DNA of 64,000 nucleotides from Bryobacterales bacterium F-183. Its GTDB lineage: Bacteria; Acidobacteriota; Terriglobia; Bryobacterales; Bryobacteraceae. The notes below the pieces were generated by a model, which searched no databases, had not been told where the DNA came from, and was given only the letters and a program-made list of their open reading frames with translations. A program made the position numbers and the translations under genes. The stretch spans positions 3,286,001-3,350,000 of the forward strand of contig AP025252.1 in assembly GCA_016865505.2 (NCBI GenBank). The letters run 5' to 3'. Below are positions 21,367-29,681 of the stretch, piece by piece (the first letter of the stretch is position 1; each line of letters starts with the position of its first letter).

Positions 21367-22803
21367 ATGCCGAAAACACTATGGATAGCCGCGCTGTTTC
21401 TGGCTGGCGCAACCGCTTGGTGCCAGGTCGAAGCGCAAAGCCAACGTCCCCGCGTTTTGGTCCTCACCGATATTGAGAACGAGCCGGACGACACACAGTC
21501 TCTCGTGCGATTTCTCGTCCATGCCAATCAGTTTGACGTGGAAGGCCTGGTGGCGACCACGTCGATCCATCAGCAGAAGAGGACCGCGGCCGCGAAGATT
21601 CGCCAGCTTGTGGAAGCCTACGGTAAGGTCCGCCAGAACTTGGCTATACATGAACCGGGGTTCCCAGAGGAGGCTCACCTTTTGTCAGTCATCCGCGAGG
21701 GGCGTGCCGACTACGGGATGGCAGCGGTAGGCAACGGAAAGGATTCATCGGGCTCGCAACTCCTGATTGAGGCAGCCGATCGCAACGATCCCCGTCCGCT
21801 CTGGGTCACTGTCTGGGGCGGTCCGAACGTATTGGCGCAGGCGCTCTGGAAGGTGCGCGCCACTCGGACCGAGCCAGAGTTGGCGAAGTTCGTCGCCAAG
21901 CTGCGGGTTTACACGATCTCCGATCAGGACGACTCCGGGCCGTGGATCCGCAAGAACTTTCCGAAGCTCTTCTACATCGTGAGCCCCGGTATTTCGGCCG
22001 GTGGCGCCTATCACTTTGCCACCTGGAGCGGCATCAGCGGCGACCATGTGCAGGCGCGCTTCACCGGCGCGGATTTTTCGATCGTCGACAATCCGTGGCT
22101 CGATGAGAACATCCGCAAGAAAGGGCCGCTCGGTGCCGAGTATCCGCGCACCGCCTATCTGATGGAAGGCGATACGCCGAGCTTTCTTGGCCTGATCGCC
22201 AATGGGCTCAATGCGCCTGAGCGTCCTGACTGGGGCGGCTGGGGCGGACGCTATGAACTCTACATGCCGCGCATGATGCGCTACTTTCTGGAACCCGAGA
22301 CGCGTCCCATCTGGACCGACTGCGTGGATGAAGTGCGCGGAACCGATGGAAACTGGCACACCACCAACCATGCCACCATCTGGCGTTGGCGCGCGGCCTA
22401 TCAGAATGAGTTTGCCGCCCGCATGGAATGGTCCATCCGGAGTGCGTACAAGGACGGCAATCACCCGCCGCTAGTGAAAATCAATCATGCCGAAAGGCTC
22501 AGAGCCAAAGCCGGTCAGACTGTATCTCTGAGCGCCGAGGGGACCGCCGATCCCGACGGAGACGCGCTGTCCTACGAATGGTTCTACTACGGCGAGGCCG
22601 GGACGTTCACGGTCTCCGCACGCGACTCGGGCAAACTGCTGGACATCCGGAATTTCGATCAGCCCACGGCCTCTTTCGTGGTGCCTACCCGGCGAGTGAT
22701 GCCGCCCGCCACTGGCACCATGCATTTCATCGTGGCCGTGACCGATCACGGCACGCCGCGACTGACGCGTTACCGCAGAGTGATTGTTGAAGTGGAACCA
22801 TGA
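21367..22803 (+). CDS. Secreted Sde182/nucleoside-hydrolase-like protein (DUF1593 type)
   Basis: This 478-residue protein has a signal peptide ([18 protein letters not shown]), a nucleoside-hydrolase-like domain with Asp cluster D35, D41, D42 (TDIENEPDD), and the Sde182 C-terminal domain (about 385-478, with [14 protein letters not shown]). It is very similar to the protein encoded at 5243-6652, including the blocks [15 protein letters not shown] and [10 protein letters not shown]. The ATG at 21367 follows the isomerase stop by 5 nt. An earlier in-frame ATG at 21325 would lie inside the isomerase gene and bury the signal peptide. The next gene overlaps by 4 nt. It probably acts outside the cytoplasm to free the sugar that the importer takes up. 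Confidence 0.87.
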   Translation: MPKTLWIAALFLAGATAWCQVEAQSQRPRVLVLTDIENEPDDTQSLVRFLVHANQFDVEGLVATTSIHQQKRTAAAKIRQLVEAYGKVRQNLAIHEPGFPEEAHLLSVIREGRADYGMAAVGNGKDSSGSQLLIEAADRNDPRPLWVTVWGGPNVLAQALWKVRATRTEPELAKFVAKLRVYTISDQDDSGPWIRKNFPKLFYIVSPGISAGGAYHFATWSGISGDHVQARFTGADFSIVDNPWLDENIRKKGPLGAEYPRTAYLMEGDTPSFLGLIANGLNAPERPDWGGWGGRYELYMPRMMRYFLEPETRPIWTDCVDEVRGTDGNWHTTNHATIWRWRAAYQNEFAARMEWSIRSAYKDGNHPPLVKINHAERLRAKAGQTVSLSAEGTADPDGDALSYEWFYYGEAGTFTVSARDSGKLLDIRNFDQPTASFVVPTRRVMPPATGTMHFIVAVTDHGTPRLTRYRRVIVEVEP

Positions 22804-24260
22804 GGAGCCTATCTGCGATGCCGCGAATTTTGTTGCCGGTGCTGGCCGCGTACTGCTCGATGCTCGCGCCGATCGCATCTGCGCAACCAGCGCACAAGCC
22901 AGAGCGATTATTGGTGTTGACCGATATCGAGGCCGACCCCGACGACACCCAGAGCTTGGTTCGGCTACTGCTGTACGCCAACGAGATCGACATCGAGGGT
23001 CTGGTCGCCACAACCTCCACCCACATGCGCACCCGCGTGGTTCCACAGTCGATTCACGCGGTGATTCAGGCCTATGCCAAGGTGCATACGTCGCTGCTGC
23101 GCCATGACCGCAAGTACCCGCCCCCGGCGGTTCTCCAATCACTCGTGAAACAGGGGCGCCCCGAATACGGTATGGGCGGCGTGGGAGCCGGCAAAGATTC
23201 CGAAGGCTCGAATTGGGTGATTCGAGCACTCGAAAGAAATGACGACCGACCACTTTGGATTTCCGTCTGGGGCGGCGCCAACACGCTCGCGCAGGCGCTG
23301 CACACGCTGCGCACCACCAGAACGCAGACTGAGTTGGATCGGCTGCTGCGTAAACTCCGCGTCTATACCATCTCCGATCAGGACGATTCCGGCCCTTGGA
23401 TCCGCAAGAATTTCCCCAAGCTGTTCTACATCGTCTCGCCCGGAGGCGACTACTCCGCCTCCACTTGGCAGGGCATTAATGTCGTTGTGCCCGGAATCGA
23501 TAACTCCACAATCAGCAACGCTTGGATCGCGAAGCACATCCAGCAAGGCCAAGGGCCACTCGGAGCCGCGTATCCGGATGTCGCCTGGGGCGTGGAGGGT
23601 GATACGCCGTCGTGGCTTGCCTTGATCCCCAATGGCCTCAATGCGCCGGAGCATCCTGAATGGGGCGGCTGGGGTGGACGCTACGAACTCTACCGCCCTG
23701 ACATTTCCGTAACCAATCCACGCACATTCATCGGGGGCGTGCCCATCGAAGCGGAAACCCGGCCAATTTGGACCAACGCCGTCGATCAGTACGTACCTCC
23801 CGTTCGCAGCGAGTATGGCCGCGCCACTCGTCCCGGGCAGGAATCGTTTCGGGACTTCAAATGCACACTTTGGCGCTGGCGGGATGATTTTCAGAATGAC
23901 TTTGCCGCGCGGATGCAGTGGACCGTAAAGCCCTATGCCGAAGCCAATCACCCGCCCGTGCCGCGACTGGATCATCCGGCGTCACTGACGGTTCAGTCGG
24001 GCGGGCCGATTCATCTCTCCGCCACGCGCACCAGCGATCCCGATGGTGACAGCTTGAGTTTCTTCTGGTTTCCGTACCCGGAAGCCGGTTCCCATAAGGG
24101 ATTGGTGACGATCAATGGCGCTGAGAATGCCACTACCGCCACCGCCACGGCGCCGAAGGTAAGCCAGCCTGAGACTCTACAATTCATCCTCAAAGTCACA
24201 GACAAGGGGCAGCCCGCGTTGACGCGATACCAGCGGATTGTGGTGACGGTGCTGCCTTAG
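22800..24260 (+). CDS. Secreted Sde182/nucleoside-hydrolase-like protein (DUF1593 type)
   Basis: This 486-residue protein is the last gene of the sugar operon. It has a signal peptide (ending about PIASAQ), Asp cluster D42, D48, D49 (TDIEADPDD) and the Sde182 C-terminal domain ([14 protein letters not shown]). It shares [19 protein letters not shown] with the upstream paralogue. It differs by lacking the histidine-rich [13 protein letters not shown] stretch, replaced by [11 protein letters not shown], and by an insertion near residue 300-345. These changes suggest a different bond or aglycone specificity. The ATG overlaps the previous stop. No obvious terminator hairpin follows within the next 50 bp. 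Confidence 0.87.
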   Translation: MRSLSAMPRILLPVLAAYCSMLAPIASAQPAHKPERLLVLTDIEADPDDTQSLVRLLLYANEIDIEGLVATTSTHMRTRVVPQSIHAVIQAYAKVHTSLLRHDRKYPPPAVLQSLVKQGRPEYGMGGVGAGKDSEGSNWVIRALERNDDRPLWISVWGGANTLAQALHTLRTTRTQTELDRLLRKLRVYTISDQDDSGPWIRKNFPKLFYIVSPGGDYSASTWQGINVVVPGIDNSTISNAWIAKHIQQGQGPLGAAYPDVAWGVEGDTPSWLALIPNGLNAPEHPEWGGWGGRYELYRPDISVTNPRTFIGGVPIEAETRPIWTNAVDQYVPPVRSEYGRATRPGQESFRDFKCTLWRWRDDFQNDFAARMQWTVKPYAEANHPPVPRLDHPASLTVQSGGPIHLSATRTSDPDGDSLSFFWFPYPEAGSHKGLVTINGAENATTATATAPKVSQPETLQFILKVTDKGQPALTRYQRIVVTVLP

Positions 24261-24683
24261 CGCGCGAGACACGGCTGGCAGTCGAAGCTGCGAGGACTTT
24301 GTCGAATTCACGAGAAGTAAAACTTGGCTTGACCTTGGCATTCGAATCTATCGCGGCGGGTAAGTTATTCAGAAACAGAGAGGGGATCTAAAAGCTCTTC
24401 ACCACAGAAGATTCCCCAATGACGCCAGGATCAGAGAACCGTCAGGCGATTTGGAGCTTGGCCAAGTATTCGTAGCGGAAGGGATCGCGCGAATCTGAAA
24501 GCCCGACGCACCTTATGGCCTTATGGCAATGCTGCAAGAATGTATGTTTTGATGCCTGCGAGGAGCCCGGACGGGCTAGATTGAAGTCTAGGTCGGGGCA
24601 CCGTAGGCTTTGCAGCTAACGCAAGCAATAGCAATTAGATAGCGGATCCAAATGAAGAAACTTCCCACCCTGGTGGGACTGGA

Positions 24684-24693
24684 GTGGGACAAA
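24684..24693 (+). repeat. GTGGGACAAA, first of an inverted 10-mer pair around the tRNA fragment
   Basis: The exact reverse complement TTTGTCCCAC occurs at 24975-24984. The two copies bracket the tRNA-Leu fragment. Extra partial copies (GTGGGACT, TCCCACA) lie between 24670 and 24725. Clustered short repeats around an att core can be integrase or excisionase arm sites; that reading is inference. Confidence 0.4.
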
Positions 24694-24730
24694 TTTTCGA
24701 AACTTTCCCACACAGAGTCCCACAAAACCA

Positions 24731-24750
24731 AAAAAGACCTCCGATGGAGG
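24731..24750 (-). terminator. Rho-independent terminator-like hairpin
   Basis: On the minus strand CCTCC-ATC-GGAGG is followed by TCTTTTTT. This 5-bp GC-rich stem with a T-run lies 33 bp beyond the 3' end of the tRNA-Leu fragment and in the same direction. That is where the terminator of an intact tRNA-Leu gene would be expected. Confidence 0.5.
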
Positions 24751-24782
24751 GCTTCTGACTCTCCCTAACTTATTGATTTTAT

Positions 24783-24840
24783 TGGTGCGGATGAGAGGAC
24801 TTGAACCTCCACTCCCTTGCGAGAACTAGAACCTGAATCA
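24783..24840 (-). other. 3' fragment of tRNA-Leu (anticodon CAG), probable att site
   Basis: Read on the minus strand, the segment runs from the anticodon loop (GATTCAGGTTC, anticodon CAG) through the class-II long variable arm (CTCGCAAGGGAG). It continues through the T arm (GGAGGTTCAAGTCCTCT) to the acceptor 3' strand with encoded CCA (ATCCGCACCA). The 5' half is missing: sequence just upstream does not complete the anticodon stem, and no D arm is seen. It is therefore not a working tRNA. Such 3' halves, often starting in the anticodon loop, are the classic core repeats left by tyrosine-recombinase integration of islands or prophages. Confidence 0.85.
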
Positions 24841-25299
24841 GAAGGAGCTAGTTTTCCTGAGTTTGGCGGCGATTCCTCGAGGCGTTTAAGTTGTTGATGT
24901 GGCGTGGGATGTCCGCGTGTTCACTCCTTCTGCGATCCGCTCAGTTTCGGGCAGTTTGGCGCGTTTGTCACACTTTTGTCCCACCAAAGTGGGGTGAACC
25001 CCGTCATTGAGACAAACCGAATTAGGCACACTTGCCGTCTAACGGTTTTTCCTACTCAAACAGCCGCTTCTCCGCCACAATGATCCTCGGCTGGCGAAGC
25101 GGAAGCGGGCTCTGGTGGAGACCAACCCGCCGAGGAATAGCCAGCCGGAGACTCATCGAGACGATGGTCGGGGGAGCCGGTTTCGGTCGGTTCCCCTTCA
25201 GTCTTTGATCCTACATCAGATCGAAAGATCTCCTCATGCCTGAAAAAACTCAAAGTTGCGCCCTGCGACGTCGGCCCGGGCGTGACGGACTGCTCGAAC

Positions 25300-25670
25300 T
25301 CCTCGGGCGGCTTGTAGCCGAGGGCCGAGTGCAGCCGCACCCGGTTGTAGTGCCTGTCGATGAACGCCGCAGGGTTTCCCCCGCAGGTGATTCACGTCGC
25401 AGGATCACCGCCAAGTAAACCCTCTCTTGGTTCAGCCGGATGTAAAGTGATGTTGGCCACCCAGAGTTAGTTCACGCCGGTCAGTTTCATCCGGCTCTCC
25501 AGATTGAGGTATACCTCCAGTTCGTGATCCGAGTCGGTGGTCACCACGAACGCTTTGGGCTGGACGGCCAGCAGGTTGTCCCCGCGCATCAACCGGGCCA
25601 CGCGTTTGTGGTTCAGAACGTGGCCGCGCCGCCGAAGTTCGGCGCTGACCCTTCGGTAGCAGGCACGCTT
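25300..25670 (-). pseudogene. IS3 OrfB-like transposase fragments
   Basis: The minus strand encodes YRRVSAELRRRGHVLNHKRV, RLMRGDNLLAVQPKAF and ESRMKLTGVN, then a TAA and LWVANIT, the usual start of the integrase core. It then jumps to AFIDRHYNRVRLHSALGYKP, the usual C-terminal end of IS3 OrfB. About 100 residues containing the acidic catalytic residues are missing between these parts. Boundaries are approximate. Confidence 0.75.
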
Positions 25671-25796
25671 GAAAAAATCTACCTCCAGCGTCTTGTCAGC
25701 CAGCAGGCGCTTGGCCGTCGCCAGTTGGATGCGAAGGTCTCGTTCCTTGATATCTTCGGGTGGTCCGTCGCCGTCGTCTTTTGCCTCCAGTTGGTC

Positions 25797-25934
25797 TTAC
25801 CAACGGTACAGCATCCGCCGATGCACGCCAAACTCTTCGGCCAACGCGACGACGTTGTCGCAGCTCTTCAGCCGCTCTACCGCCTTCTTCTTGAATTCCA
25901 ACGGATATCGCCCCACGGATCGCTTCTTTGCCAC
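25797..25934 (-). pseudogene. IS3 OrfA-like transposase fragment
   Basis: A GTG at 25934 opens 45 codons reading AKKRSVGRYPLEFKKKAVE...GVHRRMLYRW, the helix-turn-helix start of IS3-family OrfA. A TAA at 25797-25799 stops it early. After that stop the same frame continues with recognisable OrfA coiled-coil sequence (DLRIQLATAKRLLADK) leading towards OrfB. Intact OrfA proteins are about 90-100 residues. It is inactive as it stands. Confidence 0.75.
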
Positions 25935-25990
25935 TCGCAGTGCCTTTCGCTGCCAAGTGTGACATTCGATTGTCTCAGTTTTTGGGTTCA

Positions 25991-27031
25991 GTCCATTGCC
26001 AGCTGCACCTTGTAACGATGGGAAATTACTCTCCCGTTTGTAGTTCCACACTTTTTGCATCGCGCGGCAAGAAACGAAAGCGAAGAGCTTGGCAGTCGAA
26101 GGCAACACCGGAGGGTATGCGATTGTCGAGAGGCGCTCGGACCTTGTTGGTTGAGTTGAACCCCGGGGCACCGGGATTGAGATCTCGATGATGCCAAAGA
26201 GTTCGACAATGTCTGCTTCTGTGGGGTGGTGATGGAAGGCTATATCGCGGCCATCCCAGAGGCGTAAGAACTTGCCACCCCACCCGGGTGGTGCCGGATC
26301 CTCTGGCGAGCCTTTGAGAAGCCGGCCCACGGATGGTGTATATCGCCCATTTTGATGACACCTCGAAGGTGCGTCGCAAAGTAGCGGCCAAGGTGCCCGT
26401 GATTGGCGATGTGCTCGGCAACGAAGGTCTGATTGCCCCAGGTGCCGTCCTGCTGTCCGCCGACGAACCAGCCCCGGTAGGTGGATTCGCTTCGATGATC
26501 GATAGCTTTGGGTGATTCTGCTCAATGTAGTGGAGGGCATCCACACTCCACATCTTGTTTGGGCCACCGACGAAGTATGCGCGGAGCTTTGGAAGGATCT
26601 CCGGCGCGTCGTGAAACGCCTGCGCGAGGTCCTCGATTCCACCCCAAACCAGCACATCCAGAGGCCGAGGGTCACGCTTTCTGGCCCATTGGATGAGCCA
26701 TCGGGAGCGTTCTGTCGCAGAGCCTAACCCCGCTGGACCGGGGCTGTCGAACGCTACTTGCCTGATGATCATGCGAAGTTCGTCCGGCTTTGGGTAGAGG
26801 TGCGAGCGGGTACAAAGTGCTGGAAAGTCTTGTTCGTAGTGTGCGATGACCTCAAGAATATGTGTGGCGCGTCCCGGACCGAAGGGAGGGGAGATCAGCC
26901 CAACGGCTCCGCCGATATCAGAAGAGACGACGACGCGCGGCCGCTTGCCCACAGCGACATCCTGCCCACCGAGATGCAGGCGCGGCGCCGATTGCCGGAA
27001 CAAGAGCCCTTCTGGAAAGTTGCCGCAAGAG
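25991..27031 (-). pseudogene. Decayed nucleoside-hydrolase-like (Sde182 type) gene
   Basis: Two reading frames together reproduce the protein encoded at 6649-7935. The first part carries PFGPGRATHILEVIAHYEQD, SPGPAGLGSATERSRW and [20 protein letters not shown]. After a frameshift near 26470 the second carries GWGGKFLRLWDGRDIAF and ELFGIIEISIPVPRG. The stretch that should hold the Asp cluster is deleted: the sequence jumps from SSDIGGA directly to VGLISPPFG, losing about 23 residues. The 3' end is cut by the IS3 remnant at 25990. With the catalytic Asp residues gone, a frameshift and an insertion, it is dead. It is a diverged duplicate, not a recent copy. Confidence 0.85.
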
Positions 27032-27032
27032 T

Positions 27033-27071
27033 TCAGAACTCCACTCGCAAAGCGTACCGCAAACTCTTGCC
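27033..27071 (-). pseudogene. C-terminal tail remnant of a TonB-dependent receptor gene
   Basis: Thirteen codons including the stop read GKSLRYALRVEF-stop, matching 10 of 12 residues of the C-terminus of the intact receptor encoded at 7938-11387 (GRQLRYALRVEF). The stop lies just ahead of the decayed hydrolase gene, exactly as the intact receptor stop lies just ahead of the 7935 start. The receptor body is absent. This shows that the ancestral receptor-hydrolase gene pair was duplicated here and then mostly deleted. Confidence 0.75.
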
Positions 27072-27118
27072 TAAAGGGACGCCCCAACTTCGCACGAAAT
27101 TGACCTACTGCGGCCACA

Positions 27119-27134
27119 TGACCATATGTGGTCA
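27119..27134. promoter_or_regulatory. Operator-like palindrome TGACCA-N4-TGGTCA, copy 1
   Basis: TGACCA-TATG-TGGTCA is a perfect inverted repeat; with one more base each side the arms reach 8 bp (CATGACCA/TGGTCATG). It lies 7 bp past the stop of the methyltransferase gene, in the scar zone. An identical half-site pair with the same spacing is at 35940-35955, upstream of the exopolysaccharide operon. The binding protein is unknown; GntR- or MarR-type repressors bind sites of this shape. Confidence 0.45.
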
Positions 27135-27141
27135 TGCGAAG

Positions 27142-28107
27142 TCAGGATGATTTGTTACGGATCGCCCAGCGGAAAGCCAGCTTGAACGCTCGATCCGAAT
27201 CATCTTCGAGGGCCGGTGAACCCGTATGCGCGAGGATGTTGAACTGGTCCGCACCCTCTAGATTCGTGAGAGGCCGATAGTGCGGCGTGAGCATGCAGAT
27301 TCTCCATGCCCGATAGCCCAAAGATTGGAGTGCTCCCCAAAGTTCCGCCGTGCTGATTCCAGCATCGCGTAGGGCACCTCGGTTCACTTCCATGAAGATG
27401 GCCGGCTTGAACTTGCGGAGAGTCGCAGCGGCACCCAGAAGGACGTTGCCCTCTGCGCCTTCGACATCTATCTTGATGATGTCTAACCGTTCGAAGTCCT
27501 TCGTATAGAGATCGAGCGTGGTCGCCTGGACCGCGGTGTTGCCGGTGGGTTGGACGGCATAGCTGCCAGAGTTCCTAACGAACCCCTCAGGCATGCCGAA
27601 GGTCAGTTCTGCAGGCTCGCGCCACAACGCAGTCTGGTTCGCGAACACGTTGCGGAGGCCATTGTTCGCAAGATTTGCGGTGAGCCTTTGGAAGTTGCGA
27701 GGCATGGGCTCAAAGCTGTGCACACGACCCTGCGGCCCGACCTTGGTGGCGGCGAGCATCGAGTATTGTCCGATGTTTGCGCCTGCATCGACGACACACA
27801 TCCCCGGGCGAAGCATTGAATAGAACAACCAGGACTCCAACAGTTCGTATACATTACGAAAGTAGATCTGGCGTTCGACGTGCTCAGAAAGATCACATTC
27901 GACCTTGCAGCCGTTCGGGAGGCGCCCCCAGGCGAGGTACTGCGTGTCGGGAGCCAGAGCTTCCATGGCGCGGTATTGGTAGCCAAGCGCGAAGCCCGAC
28001 CTCCACCAGGCGCGCAGCGGGAATCGCAGGGAGTGCATTAGGACGTTGTTCAAGATGGGAGTCTCTTCCTCTGCGTGGTCTATGGCACGTGTCATGCCAT
28101 GTCGCAT
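27142..28107 (-). CDS. FkbM-family methyltransferase
   Basis: This protein of up to 321 residues has the class-I SAM-dependent methyltransferase core: motif I VVDAGANIGQYSM, motif II SFEPMPRNFQRL and IIKIDVEGAEGNVLLG near residue 220. FkbM-type enzymes O-methylate sugars or polyketide hydroxyls. Many sit in surface-polysaccharide regions, which fits the exopolysaccharide cluster starting 9 kb away. The start is uncertain: ATG codons at 28107 and 28095 and one at 28038 are all in frame, and none has a clear ribosome site. A start at 28107 leaves only 17 bp to the divergent gene at 28125. It points away from the rest of the region. Confidence 0.8.
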   Translation of the reverse strand: MRHGMTRAIDHAEEETPILNNVLMHSLRFPLRAWWRSGFALGYQYRAMEALAPDTQYLAWGRLPNGCKVECDLSEHVERQIYFRNVYELLESWLFYSMLRPGMCVVDAGANIGQYSMLAATKVGPQGRVHSFEPMPRNFQRLTANLANNGLRNVFANQTALWREPAELTFGMPEGFVRNSGSYAVQPTGNTAVQATTLDLYTKDFERLDIIKIDVEGAEGNVLLGAAATLRKFKPAIFMEVNRGALRDAGISTAELWGALQSLGYRAWRICMLTPHYRPLTNLEGADQFNILAHTGSPALEDDSDRAFKLAFRWAIRNKSS

Positions 28108-28124
28108 CGCGGACAGTGTTTGAT

Positions 28125-28724
28125 ATGCAGTGTTCTCTTTATCTAGTGCTGGCTCTATCCTCTATCTCCGTTGCCCAAGCGCAGCAGCAGACTTCTCCAA
28201 CTGCCCTGGACGGCCGCCTCAAGGTGTTGGTACTTGAAGGCGTGGATGCGGCGAATGTGATTGAGGGGACTCGCGGCGTCATGACGGTGGTAGAGGTGCG
28301 CGACGCGAACGATCACCCCGTTCCGCAAGCACAGGTGACGTTTCGCTTGCCGGTGGCCGGACCAAGCGGCACCTTTACAGATGGACGCCTAATTCTTACG
28401 GTTCGAACCAATACCCAGGGACAGGCGGCGGCGATTGGATTTCGCCCCAACACGTCCCGAGGATCGTTCCAGATGTCGATTACGGCGCAGTCCGACAATC
28501 GCGTGGGAGTTACGGAAGTTCGCCAGTTCAACGTCGCGGATGAAAGCACTGCGTACAAGGCTGGCCAACCGTCGAAACGTTGGAAGGTTTATCTCGTGAT
28601 CGGAGCCGCAGCCGCTGGCGCTGCCACCGGGGTTCTTTTGACAAGGAACGGCAACTCGTCGGCCGTTGGAGGAACTCCTGTGTTGGTTAGCCCGGGAACG
28701 ATTGGAGTGACCTCGCCCAGATGA
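28125..28724 (+). CDS. Secreted single Ig-like domain protein with C-terminal membrane segment
   Basis: This 199-residue protein has a signal peptide (MQCSLYLVLALSSISVAQA). One bacterial Ig-like domain follows (about 35-130), of the invasin/Big_1 kind, with VVEVRDANDHPVPQAQVTF and NTQGQAAAIGFRPN. A hydrophobic segment VYLVIGAAAAGAATGVLL near residue 155-175 comes next, and then a short Gly/Ser-rich tail. A longer frame upstream to 27777 would overlap the opposite-strand methyltransferase; the signal peptide picks the ATG at 28125. The next gene overlaps by 4 nt. The function is unknown. The shape suggests a surface or periplasmic protein held in the membrane by its C-terminus. Confidence 0.7.
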   Translation: MQCSLYLVLALSSISVAQAQQQTSPTALDGRLKVLVLEGVDAANVIEGTRGVMTVVEVRDANDHPVPQAQVTFRLPVAGPSGTFTDGRLILTVRTNTQGQAAAIGFRPNTSRGSFQMSITAQSDNRVGVTEVRQFNVADESTAYKAGQPSKRWKVYLVIGAAAAGAATGVLLTRNGNSSAVGGTPVLVSPGTIGVTSPR

Positions 28725-29659
28725 AGCACATCGTAGGCTGTAGCTTAAGTCTCCTGGCCCAGTGGGTCCTGCACTCGCAAACCGCGGTGAAGAATCCGGA
28801 ATCCGGCTGGATATTCGATAAGGAAAGCTCGAGTATTCGGGCGATTCGCGGCACGCCAGGTGCGGCGACACTCGGCTTGCCAGTGTCCAACGATGTTGAG
28901 TTGGCCTACCCTTCACGTGATGGCAACCGAGGGATCGTGGTTCGTAAGCGCGCCGTAGGGTGGACGCATCTGCAGGAGGAAAGCTTTACGGCGTTACCCG
29001 TTGGTACGGCGGACCTCGGTTTGGTCAGTTGGAGCCGGCACGAGGCTACGGCTGCCGTCCATAACCTGCAGAGTCACATGGTATTGCTCGTTTCCGATGT
29101 CTCCGACGGTCTGAAGGTTCGAACACTTGCGCTGCCGGAGGGAACCGTTGTCGCCATTGGAGGTCCGGTCGGTGATGGCGTGTTTGTCGCAATCCGCGGA
29201 GGCTCTCTGCCGGGGCTCTATCGTCTGAATGACGGCGCTACACCGCAGTTGCTCATCGCGCATGACAATCTGGCGGCGATTGCCGTAACGGCAGAGGACG
29301 ATGCAGTGTTCGCCTTGTCGCAGGATGGCCGCAGGCTGTGGATTGTCGAGGAGTTGGCGGGGACGTCGGCGGTTCAGTCGCTAACTGTGGATGTGCCTCC
29401 CGCAGTGGTGGGGTTGGGAGTATCTGCGAATCGCGGTTCGCTATACGTAGCCCATGCCGATTCCCGCTCTTTGAGCGTAGTGTCGCCTGCCGATGGCTCA
29501 TTGATCGGGACACTACCGCTGGATGTGCCGGTTTCCGGGATGGTTCCACTTGGCCACGATTCCAACTACATTCTGACGACGCCTGGTGGCGATGCTGCTC
29601 CGCACTGGTTGTTGCAAACATCCAGTTCGTCCATCTTCTTTGTCCCGGCAGCACGATGA
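28721..29659 (+). CDS. Secreted protein with propeller-like repeats, function unknown
   Basis: This 312-residue protein begins with a hydrophobic leader (IVGCSLSLLAQWVLHSQ). The rest is built from repeated beta-rich units such as GDGVFVAIRGGSLPGLYRL, DDAVFALSQDGRRLWIV, NRGSLYVAHADSRSLSVV and DGSLIGTLPLD. These resemble NHL/YVTN-type beta-propeller blades. No catalytic motif is visible. It overlaps the Ig-domain gene by 4 nt and precedes a large anchor-D protein by 22 nt, so the three form one operon of exported proteins of unknown role. Confidence 0.6.
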   Translation: MKHIVGCSLSLLAQWVLHSQTAVKNPESGWIFDKESSSIRAIRGTPGAATLGLPVSNDVELAYPSRDGNRGIVVRKRAVGWTHLQEESFTALPVGTADLGLVSWSRHEATAAVHNLQSHMVLLVSDVSDGLKVRTLALPEGTVVAIGGPVGDGVFVAIRGGSLPGLYRLNDGATPQLLIAHDNLAAIAVTAEDDAVFALSQDGRRLWIVEELAGTSAVQSLTVDVPPAVVGLGVSANRGSLYVAHADSRSLSVVSPADGSLIGTLPLDVPVSGMVPLGHDSNYILTTPGGDAAPHWLLQTSSSSIFFVPAAR

Positions 29660-29681
29660 CGATTTTGAAAGGTAACTAGGC

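Larger units (their letters stand above)
24261..24782. other. Intergenic region left of the tRNA fragment
   Basis: About 520 bp carry no gene that I recognise. The minus strand has a short open stretch around 24470-24540 coding for a plausible-looking peptide tail (FRYEYLAKLQIA, then stop), but it has no start or family match. The region holds a terminator-like hairpin (24731-24750) and a GTGGGACAAA 10-mer at 24684, which recurs inverted at 24975. If the tRNA fragment marks an island end, this is the old chromosomal flank. Confidence 0.5.
24995..25990 (-). mobile_element. IS3-family insertion sequence remnant, internally deleted
   Basis: The element is 996 bp long and bounded by imperfect inverted repeats of about 23 bp. 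The left end reads TGAACCCCGTCATTGAGACA and the right end, inverted, TGAACCCAAAAACTGAGACA, with TG...CA termini as in IS3-family elements. Inside, on the minus strand, are an OrfA-like protein and pieces of an OrfB-like integrase-core transposase. A stop codon breaks OrfB, and a deletion removes most of its catalytic domain. Intact relatives are usually about 1.2-1.5 kb. I see no clear target duplication. The right end lies inside the Sde182-like pseudogene, so the IS inserted into that gene. Confidence 0.8.

Noticed and set aside
24783-24840. Intact tRNA-Leu gene
   Set aside because: The D arm, the 5' acceptor strand and the 5' side of the anticodon stem are absent, so only a 3' fragment is present.
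25797-26675. Single 292-residue protein joining hydrolase and transposase sequence
   Set aside because: The frame is a chance fusion of the shifted hydrolase pseudogene with IS3 OrfA across the IS right end.
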